DNA from: CAZNYG01 sp964577205
GTDB taxonomy: Bacteria > Elusimicrobiota > Endomicrobiia > Endomicrobiales > CAIRNS01
DNA length: 36,219 nt
NCBI GenBank assembly: GCA_964577205.1
Contig: CAZNYG010000013.1
Location: 1-36,219, forward strand
Direction of reading: 5' to 3'
Of the stretch, positions 16,371 to 24,686 are shown one piece after another; the stretch's first letter is position 1; each line of letters opens with the position of its first letter. The translations under genes were made by a program, and so were the position numbers. The notes under the pieces were generated by a model. It ran no database searches, was not told where the DNA came from, and saw nothing but the letters and a program-made list of their open reading frames with translations.

Positions 16371-17798
16371 TTATTTGACCCAGGACAGGAAATCGGCCGC
16401 CATGCGCAGGAAATTCCTTAACTCGCGCGGGGAACGCAGTTTCTTGAGCGTCCGTAAAATAGTCCGGGGACGAAGATAGAACACGCGGTATGCTTTCTGC
16501 CGCCAGCGCATGACCTCCTCGGCCTTGAGCTGCGGCGTGTCGATGACCGAGAAATTCTGTTCGAAACGCGTCCAGTCGCCGGTGGTCAGCCATCCCGCTT
16601 CGCGGGCGGTCCGGTACAGCGGGGAGCCGGGGAAAGGGACGAAACAATAGAACTGGACGAAATCAAAAGGGAGGCGCGACGCGAGGGCGATGGTATCTTT
16701 CATCGTGCTCACGGTTTCCCCCGGGAAACCCAGGACGGAATGTCCGGTCACTTCCAGGCCCGCCTCTTTTGAAGCGCGGATCGCCGCCTCTATCTGAGAG
16801 ATCGTGATGCGCTTTTTCATCGCGTCGAGGACCGCCTGGTTGCCGGATTCCACACCGAAGCCGATCATCCAGCAGCCGGCCTTCCGGAAAAGCTCGAGCA
16901 TTTCGCGGTCGACATTGTCCACCCTGCTGTTGCATACCCAGGAAACGCGGAGGCCCCGGTCGATGATGGCCTGCGCCACGGCCGTCGCGAATGCCCGGTC
17001 GATCGTGAACGATTCGCTCCAGAAAAGGAACTCGCTGATCCCGAACCGCTTCCGGACCCATGCGAGTTCGTCGACGATATTGCCGGGAGAGCGCGTGCGG
17101 AGTTTCTTCCCGTAATAGGCCGCGTCGGCGCAGAACGCGCAGGGGTAAGGGCATCCCCTGCTGGTCGCCAGCAGAAGGAAAGGGGTATCCGTGAACGGCA
17201 TGATATACTTTTCGCGGTCTACCAGGTGCCAGGCGGGAAAAGGCAGCTCGTCGAGGTTCGCCAGCGGCGTGCGGTCTCCGGCATGGACGATCGCCCCCCC
17301 GCGCCTGCAGGAAACGCCGTCTATGCCGGCCAGAGATCCAGCAGTCATGCCCGGTTTCATAGAACGGGCGATGTCTCGGACGGTCGGTTCGGGTTCTCCC
17401 CTTATCACGATATCCAGCCCGGGAGCCATGTTCAGGCATTCTTCCGGAAGCGATGTCGGATGGATCCCGATGACAGCGGTCAGCGTCCCTGGAGATACCG
17501 CCTTGACGCGGCCGCAGGTGGAAAGATCGCTTTCGATCGAAGGCGTAACGGCATTGATGATGACGAGGTCTGGGGCGAAGGCCCGTACTTTCTCATCCAG
17601 CGCGTCGAAACCGATGTCTTCAACGATGCAGTCGGAAAGAATGACTTCCCATCCCTCTTTTTCGAGGATAGATGAGCAGTACGCCAGCGATATGGGCGCC
17701 CAGACCGCGGTCCACGCTCCCTGGCGCTGCATGCAGCGGCCTTCCCTGACTATCTTAATGCCGTCCGCGGCCGGAGGATTGATGCAGTATGCTTTCAT
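16371..17798 (-). CDS. B12-binding-domain radical SAM protein
   Basis: 475 residues. Residues about 1-150 form a cobalamin-binding-like Rossmann domain (ILEKEGWEVILSDCIVED, FAPDLVIINAVTPS, AVIGIHPTSLPEE, VIRGEPEPTV); the classic DxHxxG histidine motif is not evident. The radical SAM barrel has SRGCPYPCAFC with Cys216, 220, 223, then FLFWSESFTIDR and SVLGFPGETVSTMKD. This is the BchE/HpnJ-like class that performs methyl transfers or oxidative rearrangements on lipids and natural products. Its place before two methyltransferase genes suggests a lipid or sugar modification branch. It starts 4 bp after the stop of the GT2 gene. Confidence 0.9.
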   Translation of the reverse strand: MKAYCINPPAADGIKIVREGRCMQRQGAWTAVWAPISLAYCSSILEKEGWEVILSDCIVEDIGFDALDEKVRAFAPDLVIINAVTPSIESDLSTCGRVKAVSPGTLTAVIGIHPTSLPEECLNMAPGLDIVIRGEPEPTVRDIARSMKPGMTAGSLAGIDGVSCRRGGAIVHAGDRTPLANLDELPFPAWHLVDREKYIMPFTDTPFLLLATSRGCPYPCAFCADAAYYGKKLRTRSPGNIVDELAWVRKRFGISEFLFWSESFTIDRAFATAVAQAIIDRGLRVSWVCNSRVDNVDREMLELFRKAGCWMIGFGVESGNQAVLDAMKKRITISQIEAAIRASKEAGLEVTGHSVLGFPGETVSTMKDTIALASRLPFDFVQFYCFVPFPGSPLYRTAREAGWLTTGDWTRFEQNFSVIDTPQLKAEEVMRWRQKAYRVFYLRPRTILRTLKKLRSPRELRNFLRMAADFLSWVK

Positions 17799-17802
17799 TG
17801 GA

Positions 17803-18483
17803 TCACCATAAATAAAGGAGGAACTGGAGTACGAACCGCCATCCCTGCCGCGTCGGCAGTTTGGACTCGCCGCCTTTTCGTTCGTATTCGTGGCTGGGGA
17901 TTTCGACGATACGGCAGCCTTTCCTGACCGCTTTCAATACCATTTCCTGTTCGATCGTAAAATCGCGGGCCTTCAAATCCAATGACCGGGCCACGTCGCG
18001 CCTTATGGCGCGGAACCCGTTCTCAACGTCCGTAAGCCGCACGCCCCACCGGTAATTTATGCCAAGGGTGATAAGGCAGGACCCGATCATCCGCACAAAA
18101 TTGTGCCAGGTGCCGTGCAATTCGTCCGATCCGCCCAGCAGGCGCGACGCGATGACGAGATCCGCCCGTCCGTCAATGATGGGTTCGACGAGTTTGGGTA
18201 TATCCGATGCTTCGTGCGAGCAGTCGGCGTCGATAAAAACGAGGATGTCGGAGTCAATCTCATCGATGGCCTGGCGGAGCGCCGCTCCCTTGCCTTTCGA
18301 TCTCTGTAAAACCACTTTCCACCCCCGGCTTTCCGCGACGGCGCGGGTGCGGTCCGGCGAATTGCCGTCAATTATGACGAGATCCCGGGTGACTGCCGCG
18401 ACTGATGATCCGACGGCTTCTATGGTCTCCTCTTCGTTAAAAGTAGGGATGACGACGGTATAGGAAAGGGTGGCATTTTTCAT
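17803..18483 (-). CDS. GT2, polyprenyl-phosphate sugar synthase-like (AglJ/DPM1-like)
   Basis: 226 residues from the ATG at 18483; a TTG at 18501 would add six. YTVVIPTFNEEETIE, VIIDGNSPDRT (36-46), LQRSKGKGAALRQAI and VFIDADCSHEASDIP (83-97) make the GT-A core. IDGNSPDRT in place of VDDGS is reminiscent of the AglJ-like GT2 branch that charges dolichyl phosphate in archaeal N-glycosylation (low confidence). No membrane helix is seen. A 61-bp gap separates it from the upstream gene; TTCCCA-N17-TATCAT lies there but is too weak to call a promoter. It begins the run to 11103. Confidence 0.83.
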   Translation of the reverse strand: MKNATLSYTVVIPTFNEEETIEAVGSSVAAVTRDLVIIDGNSPDRTRAVAESRGWKVVLQRSKGKGAALRQAIDEIDSDILVFIDADCSHEASDIPKLVEPIIDGRADLVIASRLLGGSDELHGTWHNFVRMIGSCLITLGINYRWGVRLTDVENGFRAIRRDVARSLDLKARDFTIEQEMVLKAVRKGCRIVEIPSHEYERKGGESKLPTRQGWRFVLQFLLYLW

Positions 18484-18544
18484 ATCAATCAATGATACCA
18501 AAATGACGGATATTTGGGAAGAGTTATGTAACTGGCCGGCATGT

Positions 18545-19495
18545 TCATAGGGAATTCCTTCCCCTCACCCGGCGCTGCCAGCGGTACAGCGCCCGGGCTG
18601 CCATAAGCAGCGGCCTCGGCAGGCGGGAGCATATCCGTATGACGGCCATCTTTACGCGGTGGCCGGCGACCGGGGCAAGGTACTCGCGCGCTTTGTCCCC
18701 CATGCCGTTCTTCAGATAAATGACGGCCTGCTTGAGATAAACGTAATCGACGAGAACCTGGCGCTCCCTCGCGGGCGGCCGGGCGGTATCAAGGGCTGTG
18801 AGAAAATCCTTTATGCCGTCGTCCCATTTCAGGGTTAGGCTGGCGGGAGTATCGCTGAGCGCATGTACCCGGTAGACCGACAGAGGTTCGCGTATCGCCG
18901 CGGCTTCGCCGTGCTGCAGGACCTTCGTGTAGAGTTCCATGTCCTCAAGATGGCTCATGTCCAGGCGGAACAGTCCCGTTTTTTCAAGGACATCGCGCCG
19001 GATGGCGACGTTTGTCGTGACATACGGCAGCCGGAGGTCGGATATCGCGTACCAGGGAGGGAGTTTTCCTTCGGGTATGTCCGCGTGCCCGTCAAAGAAA
19101 CGCGAGGTGATGGCCCCGTCCTGAAGGATGCTCCCGTTTGAAAATATGAAAGAAGCTCCCGGGCATTCTTCTATGCGCCGCTTGAACCGTTCCAGCCGTT
19201 GAGGAAGCCAGTAATCGTCCGCGTCCAGAAAGGTTATGTACGCGCCCGAGCTCTTTTCAATGGAAAAATTGCGGGCGAAGGCCTGCCGCCTGTTGGTGTC
19301 GAAACGGTGGAAATGCCAGCCCGGACGGCCGGAGAATTCACGGAAAACGGCCGGCGTATCGTCGGTAGAACCATCGTCGATGATGAATGCCTCGTAATCG
19401 GCGAACGACTGGCGCGCGAGGCTGGCGAGGGCTTCCCTGAAAAGGTCCGCCCGGTTGAACGTGGTGATAATGACGGAAAAAAACGGCGTGGTCAT
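18545..19495 (-). CDS. GT2 glycosyltransferase
   Basis: 316 residues. FFSVIITTFNRADLF opens the GT-A domain; FIIDDGSTDDTPAVF and TFLDADDYWLP (89-99, DxD at 91-93) form the nucleotide site, and LPYVTTNVAIRRDVL with SHLEDMELYTKVLQHG the acceptor-side ED motif. The C-terminal 90 residues are basic and amphipathic without a clear membrane helix. This is the inverting polysaccharide-extending kind of GT2, unlike the polyprenyl-phosphate synthases elsewhere in the window. Its ATG overlaps the stop of the preceding GT4 gene (ATGA, 19495-19492). The GT4-GT2 order repeats that at 23786-21682. Confidence 0.88.
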   Translation of the reverse strand: MTTPFFSVIITTFNRADLFREALASLARQSFADYEAFIIDDGSTDDTPAVFREFSGRPGWHFHRFDTNRRQAFARNFSIEKSSGAYITFLDADDYWLPQRLERFKRRIEECPGASFIFSNGSILQDGAITSRFFDGHADIPEGKLPPWYAISDLRLPYVTTNVAIRRDVLEKTGLFRLDMSHLEDMELYTKVLQHGEAAAIREPLSVYRVHALSDTPASLTLKWDDGIKDFLTALDTARPPARERQVLVDYVYLKQAVIYLKNGMGDKAREYLAPVAGHRVKMAVIRICSRLPRPLLMAARALYRWQRRVRGRNSL

Positions 19496-20691
19496 CGTAA
19501 ACCTGTTTTCGCGGTTTTCCGGCGCGTCCCGGAGAAACGCTCGATGCTTGAGCGGTAGGCGTCGATCGTTTCCCGGGCGGCTTTATCCCAGGAAAACCGC
19601 CGTATGTTCTCACGGCCGCGCGCGATTAAGAGCTCGCGTTCGTTCTCGTCGGAAAGAAGGATTTCCATTTTCCGCGCGATATCTTCTGGTGAAAAAGGGT
19701 CAAAAAGCATCCCACCCTCACCCACGACTTCAGGCAGGGAAGCGGCACGGGAAGCAACGACCGGGCATCCGCAGGCCATCGCTTCGAGCGGAGGCAGGCC
19801 GAAGCCTTCAAGGAGCGAAGGATAGACGAACAGCCGGGCTGCTCTGTATACAGCGGGCAGTTCTTCGGGCGGGATATATCCCGACGTCACGACAGCATCG
19901 CGCAGCCCTTGATTTCCCCATCGCCGTTTCAACGCTCCGGCATAGGAACCTTCGTTGAAACCGCTGATGAATAGAAGTTCGCGGCGCCCCTTTTTTCTGA
20001 GAAGGGCGAAAGCGTCGATCAGGCGGGCGATATTCTTCCTTTCGTTCAATGGCCCGGAGCAATAGATGAAAGGCCCGCGGATACCATACTGTTCTGGTGG
20101 ATACGGTGCGGACACCGAAGCGGACTCGGAAAAATGATCGGCGATCGCTTCGTGAACCACCGTCGTCTTTTCCCGCGTGCCCGGGAAATGCCTTTCAAGT
20201 TCGTCAGCGGTGAACCGGGACACGGCGATGACGCGCGTGGAGTCCCGCACCGCGTCAGCCGTCGCCTGGAAGTAGGCGCGTTCCCGCCGGGACGCCGCGG
20301 GGGGAAAGAGCGGATCGCCCGGGGCGTAGAAATGGTGAGCGGTCAGTACCGAGGCCGTGTTCTTCAGCCGGGGCAGCAGATTGCCGGTACCGTGAAAGAC
20401 GTCAGCGCCGCTGCCGGCCAGCAGATGTTCGGTAAGCCGGACGCGCGCGCCGCGTTCAAGAAAAAAGGCCAGGCTTTCAGGAAAACGGCGGCAATCGAGA
20501 CGGAAATTGTCCTGCCGCGGCACCGCTGACTCTACAATCTCCCTTTTCCTGCCGTAATCGTTGAAGAAGTGCGAAAAAATGACATATTCGTTGTCATGAT
20601 CCACGCGGGCGATATGGGCGATCAGCGAACGGATGTAGGTGCTGATACCGGTCCCGGCGACAAGGCCGTTCCCGTCAATGATGACTTTCAT
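19492..20691 (-). CDS. Glycosyltransferase family 4
   Basis: 399 residues. MKVIIDGNGLVAGTGISTYI starts the acceptor domain; VFHGTGNLLP and VIAVSRFTADELERHF lie at the domain interface; EGFGLPPLE (Glu295, Glu303) is the donor E-x7-E motif and LPEVVGEGGMLFDP the usual following segment. The MtfB/mannosyltransferase-like group has this layout, but the sugar is unproven. It shares landmarks such as CRRFPESL with the GT4 at 22662-23786 (FRRFPESL), so the two look like diverged duplicates. The first 17 bp overlap the upstream methyltransferase gene. Confidence 0.91.
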   Translation of the reverse strand: MKVIIDGNGLVAGTGISTYIRSLIAHIARVDHDNEYVIFSHFFNDYGRKREIVESAVPRQDNFRLDCRRFPESLAFFLERGARVRLTEHLLAGSGADVFHGTGNLLPRLKNTASVLTAHHFYAPGDPLFPPAASRRERAYFQATADAVRDSTRVIAVSRFTADELERHFPGTREKTTVVHEAIADHFSESASVSAPYPPEQYGIRGPFIYCSGPLNERKNIARLIDAFALLRKKGRRELLFISGFNEGSYAGALKRRWGNQGLRDAVVTSGYIPPEELPAVYRAARLFVYPSLLEGFGLPPLEAMACGCPVVASRAASLPEVVGEGGMLFDPFSPEDIARKMEILLSDENERELLIARGRENIRRFSWDKAARETIDAYRSSIERFSGTRRKTAKTGLR

Positions 20692-21685
20692 CGTTCCTCC
20701 GTGCCGCGACGACGCAGTTGAGGCCTTTCCCCCCCGCGCTTAACGCGGGTACTAGGAAAACGAAGGCCGGGAACGTCAGGGGAACGAAGATCCCGTAATA
20801 CAGCAGCCGGATAACGCCCAGAACGGCGGCGCGGATACCGGATCGCGCGGCGCCGGGCGCGTCATCCCCGGCGGCTCGGGACGCGGGATGATCCGCGTTA
20901 GCCGGATCGCGCGAAAGCCGTCCGGCAAAGGCCGCGCAGGACATCGTGAACCGGGCGAGCAGCAGCGCGTAAAAGTGCCGCAGAGGGAAGAGCGTGTCAT
21001 CGCTTTCAATGACGGAATAACCGCCGCGGGCGAGGAAACCGCGTATAGTTTTCATGTCCCAGCGCGTGAGGTGGTGGGGCGGATAATCCATGATCCCGGT
21101 GGCGCTTCTCAGCAGGCCGCGGCGGTTGGGAACGTCGAAAAGGATATATCCACCCGGCGCCAGCAGGGAAGATACCGTACCGATGAAGGAAACTGGATCG
21201 TCCACATGCTCGAGCACCTGGAAGAACGTGATGATATCAAAGCGGCGGCCGGAATGCTCTTTCGCGAACGCCGAGAATTCCGCGGCATGCGCGTCTTCGA
21301 TCCCGCGGGCCCGGGCGTATGAGATCTTGCTTTCGTCAAAATCAATGCCGCAGACGGAACAGCCACGGGAACGGGCGGAGCTCAGAAAAGCCCCGTAACC
21401 GCAGCCTATGTCCAGAATCCGCGGTTGTTTCACCGTCTCCGTTCGCAGTATCGCCGCCAGGTAACGTTCGCGCCAGAACGGGACAAGAGAGGATCTGACT
21501 TCCGGAGGCCCCCAGCGCAGTGTGAACCGCTGATACCATTCAGGGCCCGGATTCTTCATGGGATCGCTGAAAACGGCTCCGCAGGAAGAGCAGTCAATGA
21601 GCCGGTAATCGCCCGATCCCAGAGGATCCCGGTGTGTTCCCACGACGTTTTCCGGGACTTCGTTCCTGCAGACGGGACAGTTCAT
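20675..21685 (-). CDS. SAM methyltransferase with N-terminal zinc ribbon
   Basis: 336 residues from the ATG at 21685, which overlaps the upstream stop (ATGA). The open frame continues to 21787 but that part is unlike the family. MNCPVCRNEV and IDCSSCGAVF give two CxxC pairs (Cys3/6, Cys32/35), a probable zinc site. ILDIGCGYGAFL (90-101) is the SAM loop, CGIDFDESK the second acidic strand, and FFQVLEHVDDP the post-II region. Two hydrophobic stretches near the C-terminus (about 285-325) may touch the membrane. Enzymes with this zinc plus Methyltransf_23 layout occur in deoxysugar and O-antigen loci; the target here is unknown. Confidence 0.88.
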   Translation of the reverse strand: MNCPVCRNEVPENVVGTHRDPLGSGDYRLIDCSSCGAVFSDPMKNPGPEWYQRFTLRWGPPEVRSSLVPFWRERYLAAILRTETVKQPRILDIGCGYGAFLSSARSRGCSVCGIDFDESKISYARARGIEDAHAAEFSAFAKEHSGRRFDIITFFQVLEHVDDPVSFIGTVSSLLAPGGYILFDVPNRRGLLRSATGIMDYPPHHLTRWDMKTIRGFLARGGYSVIESDDTLFPLRHFYALLLARFTMSCAAFAGRLSRDPANADHPASRAAGDDAPGAARSGIRAAVLGVIRLLYYGIFVPLTFPAFVFLVPALSAGGKGLNCVVAARRNDESHH

Positions 21686-22665
21686 TTTGCGCCCCCGTTC
21701 CTTCCGGACAGCGTCCGGGACGCGTACCAGGAGTAAAGGCGGTGATACAGTCGGGGCGACACAAGAGCGATGGCAAGGGTGACGCACGCTTTCAGTATCT
21801 TCCGGTTCAAGCGGCGTCCTTTCAGATACCCGGATATCGCCGAGAGGGCGTACCCTCGGCGGCCGTTGATGGCGGCGAGGAGCACCTCTTCCTTCAGGAG
21901 TTCGAGAGGCAGATAGATGCCGGTCCGCTTCAGCTCATGGCCGGATCGTCGGCAGAACCGTTCCAGTTCCCGCAGGATGGCTTTTCGGACGCGGACATGG
22001 CGTTCCAGCCGCGCCGGATCGGAAATCGTGCCGGCGAACCAGTTCCTGCCGTGGGTCGTTTTATAACCAAGCACACGCGGCAGCGAAATGACCGGCGAGA
22101 AAAATATGATGTTGTACAGGTATTCGTCCGCGCAGTAAAAAAGTTCATCGGGCACCGGCAGGATCCGTTCCAGGAGCGACCGCCGGAACGCGAGGCCGCT
22201 GGTCCCGGTGAACGTGATCTCTCCCCGCAGGAAATCCTGCAGGCCGGCCCGTTCCTTTCTTGTTTCATACCAGGTGGGCAGTTCCCTGCCGGCGGCGTCC
22301 ACTTCCTGCATCAGGTGCTGCACCATGCCGGCGTCGGGATGCGTGTCGAACGCGTCGACGACGGCCCGCAGCTTGTCCGGATGCCAGCGGTCGTCCGCGT
22401 CAAGAAAACACAGGATCGAGCCGCGGGAACGGGCAATGCCGGCCATGAAAGCCCGCGCCTGGCCGCCGTTCTCCTGATAGATGTAATTGACTTCCGGATA
22501 ATCCCTGACGACATCGCGGGTATTGTCGGTCGAACCGTCATCGACGACTATCACTTCATACGACCCGGGAGCGGCATTCTGATCGATGACGCTCGCTATG
22601 GCGGGGCCGATGAACTCGCCGTAGTTGTATCCGTCAATAATTACTGAAACGCGGGGATCGGTCAT
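21682..22665 (-). CDS. GT2 glycosyltransferase
   Basis: 327 residues from the ATG at 22665 (ATGA with the preceding GT4 stop); the open frame to 22713 adds 16 unlikely residues. VSVIIDGYNYGEFI, VIVVDDGSTDNTRDVV and CFLDADDRWHPDKL (86-99) give the GT-A nucleotide and DxD site; GTSGLAFRRSLLERI and ADEYLYNIIFF lie in the acceptor half. The C-terminal third is helical and basic. It resembles the GT2 at 18545-19495 in length and position after a GT4 gene, and probably adds one sugar to the growing repeat unit in the cytoplasm. Confidence 0.88.
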   Translation of the reverse strand: MTDPRVSVIIDGYNYGEFIGPAIASVIDQNAAPGSYEVIVVDDGSTDNTRDVVRDYPEVNYIYQENGGQARAFMAGIARSRGSILCFLDADDRWHPDKLRAVVDAFDTHPDAGMVQHLMQEVDAAGRELPTWYETRKERAGLQDFLRGEITFTGTSGLAFRRSLLERILPVPDELFYCADEYLYNIIFFSPVISLPRVLGYKTTHGRNWFAGTISDPARLERHVRVRKAILRELERFCRRSGHELKRTGIYLPLELLKEEVLLAAINGRRGYALSAISGYLKGRRLNRKILKACVTLAIALVSPRLYHRLYSWYASRTLSGRNGGAK

Positions 22666-23786
22666 GCGAGGCTTTCGTATACCTTTATCGTTTTCCTCGC
22701 GGTGACGTCCCACGAGAACTCGATCGCGCGCATGACGCCGCGCGTCCTCATGTCCTCGCGGAAGGATTTATCCGCCAGCACCTTCAGAATGGCCAGTTCG
22801 ATCGATCTCGGCGAGAGAGGATTGACAAGCAGGCCCGCGTCGCCGACCACTTCCGGCAGCGACGTCGTGTTGGAGGTGACGACCGGGCACGCGCAGGACA
22901 TGGCTTCCAGCACCGAAAGCCCGAATCCCTCGTAAAGCGACGGATGGACGAATACCACAGCCGTGCTGAAAAGGTCCGCCAGCTCGTCCTGTGTGACGTA
23001 TCCCGTGAAACAGACGTCCCTTTCCATGCCCGCGTCCTTCACGATCTTTTCTACGGCCGGATTCTTGTGGCCTACGAGGACAAGCTTATAGTAGGGAAGG
23101 TTCTTCCTGAGCATGTCATAGGCGGCGATAAGGTTCACCGTGTTGCGCCGCTGGTCGAAAGGCCCGACTTCCAGGATGAACTTGTCCGGGATATTCAGTT
23201 TCGCCTTCGTGGCCGCGAGGCGCGCGGGATCTTCGATGAGCCGGAACTGCCTGCGGTCGACGCCGAGAGGGATCACCGCGATCTTCGATTCCGGTATACG
23301 GTAATGACTGACGATGTCGGCGCGCGTGGACGCCGAGTCGGCGATGATCATGTCGGCTTCCATCGCCGCCCGCCTGTTCTCCGCGAGGAACCGTTTGTCC
23401 GCCCATGCCGGGAATACCTCGTAGATCAGATCGTGAATGGTCACCACCGTTTTGATCTTTTTCAGGTGCGGGAGCCGCGGGCCCGTCGAATGATATATCC
23501 GGGGGCCGTGGCGCCGTATCATGCCCTGGATGAGAGGCAGTTTTGCCTTCCATTCCAGCAGGTTCATCAGCGATTCGGGGAAGCGGCGGAAATCCTTTGA
23601 GAAATTCTGCTGCTCCGGGACCTGGATCATCGCGCTTTTCGCCTCGTGATCGCGGTAAAACCAGGAAAAGACCGTGTACCGGTTCTTTTTGTCGAGTTTT
23701 GCCAGGCTGCTCATAAGGTTCTCCGTGTAATACCCTATGCCGCGTTTCCCGGCGACCTGCGGTGACGTTTCAATCAGGACGTTCAT
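22662..23786 (-). CDS. Glycosyltransferase family 4
   Basis: 374 residues. MNVLIETSPQVAGKRGIGYY is the N-terminal strand and glycine-rich loop; TVVTIHDLIYEVFP and MIIADSASTRADIV line the cleft; EGFGLSVLE (Glu286, Glu294) is the donor motif, followed by SCACPVVTSNTTSLPEVVGD. It starts 9 bp after an FkbM-type methyltransferase gene and ends in an ATGA overlap with a GT2 gene. Similarity with the GT4 at 19492-20691 in the RRFPESL region suggests that the two GT4-GT2 pairs arose by duplication. Confidence 0.91.
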   Translation of the reverse strand: MNVLIETSPQVAGKRGIGYYTENLMSSLAKLDKKNRYTVFSWFYRDHEAKSAMIQVPEQQNFSKDFRRFPESLMNLLEWKAKLPLIQGMIRRHGPRIYHSTGPRLPHLKKIKTVVTIHDLIYEVFPAWADKRFLAENRRAAMEADMIIADSASTRADIVSHYRIPESKIAVIPLGVDRRQFRLIEDPARLAATKAKLNIPDKFILEVGPFDQRRNTVNLIAAYDMLRKNLPYYKLVLVGHKNPAVEKIVKDAGMERDVCFTGYVTQDELADLFSTAVVFVHPSLYEGFGLSVLEAMSCACPVVTSNTTSLPEVVGDAGLLVNPLSPRSIELAILKVLADKSFREDMRTRGVMRAIEFSWDVTARKTIKVYESLA

Positions 23787-23795
23787 ATGTGTTCC

Positions 23796-24668
23796 TCATC
23801 TCGAACAGAAAATAGTGGTGATCAGCCTGTTTTCCGGAGTATAACGCGAAAGAAGATCGTCGATGGACGAGATCTCCTTCAACGAGTGCGCCATTTCATC
23901 GATGCAATACAGGGTGAAGCCGCTCCCGAGAAGGAGTGCGAGCATGGCCCGCGGGTCCGAAGACGCGCGCGTCAGGAAATACGGGCAGAATTCGAACACC
24001 AGTTTGATCCCGCGGTTCCTTTCCAGGATACCGGCCATACCCTGAAGCGCCAGCATCTCACAGCCTTCGATGTCCATTTTGACAAGATCCACCCGCTGGC
24101 CGGGATCGGTGAAATATCCGTCCAGGGTGACCGTCTCGGCTTCATTGAACGAAAGGCCGGAGACGGCGTCCGGATCCTGAAAAAAATGGTTGGAGACGCC
24201 GCTGTCAATGTACAGCTCCCTTGTGGATGCCGTTTCCGCGACACCTTTCATTTCCGCCACGACATTCGTCAGGTGGAAATACGCGATGTTCTTGGAAAGC
24301 AGGTCGAAGTTCCGGGGGTCCGGTTCAAAAGAATACACCTTGCCGCCGGGCCCGGCCAGGCGCGACATCAGCAGCGTGTAATGGCCGATATTCGCGCCGA
24401 TGTCAATAACGATGTCTCCTTTCTTCACGTTCGCGCGTATGCACTCGGCTTCCATGCTCTCCCAGGTGCCCCACGGGATGGAGAGCAATAATTCGTCCCG
24501 GCTGTTAAGGATCAACTTCCAGCCGGATACCTCGACCGATCTGAAACGGAAAGCTTTTAACAAATAACGATACAGGGCTCCGGCCGGACGGAAATATCCG
24601 AGGCTGTGCCCCGACAGATATTTTACTGCCAGGATAAATAATCGTTGCAAGACGCGGGCCGGTCCCAT
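23796..24668 (-). CDS. FkbM-family methyltransferase
   Basis: 290 residues from the ATG at 24668, which has AGGAG 8 nt upstream; a TTG at 24686 is the other option. IVIDIGANIGHYTLLMSRL (87-105) is the FkbM SAM loop, VYSFEPDPRNFDLLSKN the second motif, and DLVKMDIEGCEMLALQGM the family's DxEG signature. FkbM enzymes O-methylate hydroxyls, in glycan loci usually on a sugar. This is one of two FkbM genes flanking the flippase gene. The N-terminal 45 residues are hydrophobic and basic, which may place the enzyme at the membrane where the lipid-linked glycan sits. Confidence 0.9.
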   Translation of the reverse strand: MGPARVLQRLFILAVKYLSGHSLGYFRPAGALYRYLLKAFRFRSVEVSGWKLILNSRDELLLSIPWGTWESMEAECIRANVKKGDIVIDIGANIGHYTLLMSRLAGPGGKVYSFEPDPRNFDLLSKNIAYFHLTNVVAEMKGVAETASTRELYIDSGVSNHFFQDPDAVSGLSFNEAETVTLDGYFTDPGQRVDLVKMDIEGCEMLALQGMAGILERNRGIKLVFEFCPYFLTRASSDPRAMLALLLGSGFTLYCIDEMAHSLKEISSIDDLLSRYTPENRLITTIFCSR

Positions 24669-24686
24669 TCTGTTCGTCTCCTGCAA

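Noticed and set aside
18484..18544. Promoter TTCCCA-N17-TATCAT before the GT2 gene at 18483
   Set aside because: Both hexamers deviate from consensus and the match is within chance for an AT-richer gap.
21634..22647. Plus-strand open frame (337 codons) opposite a GT2 gene
   Set aside because: Shadow of a well-supported glycosyltransferase; no ribosome-binding site and no family resemblance.
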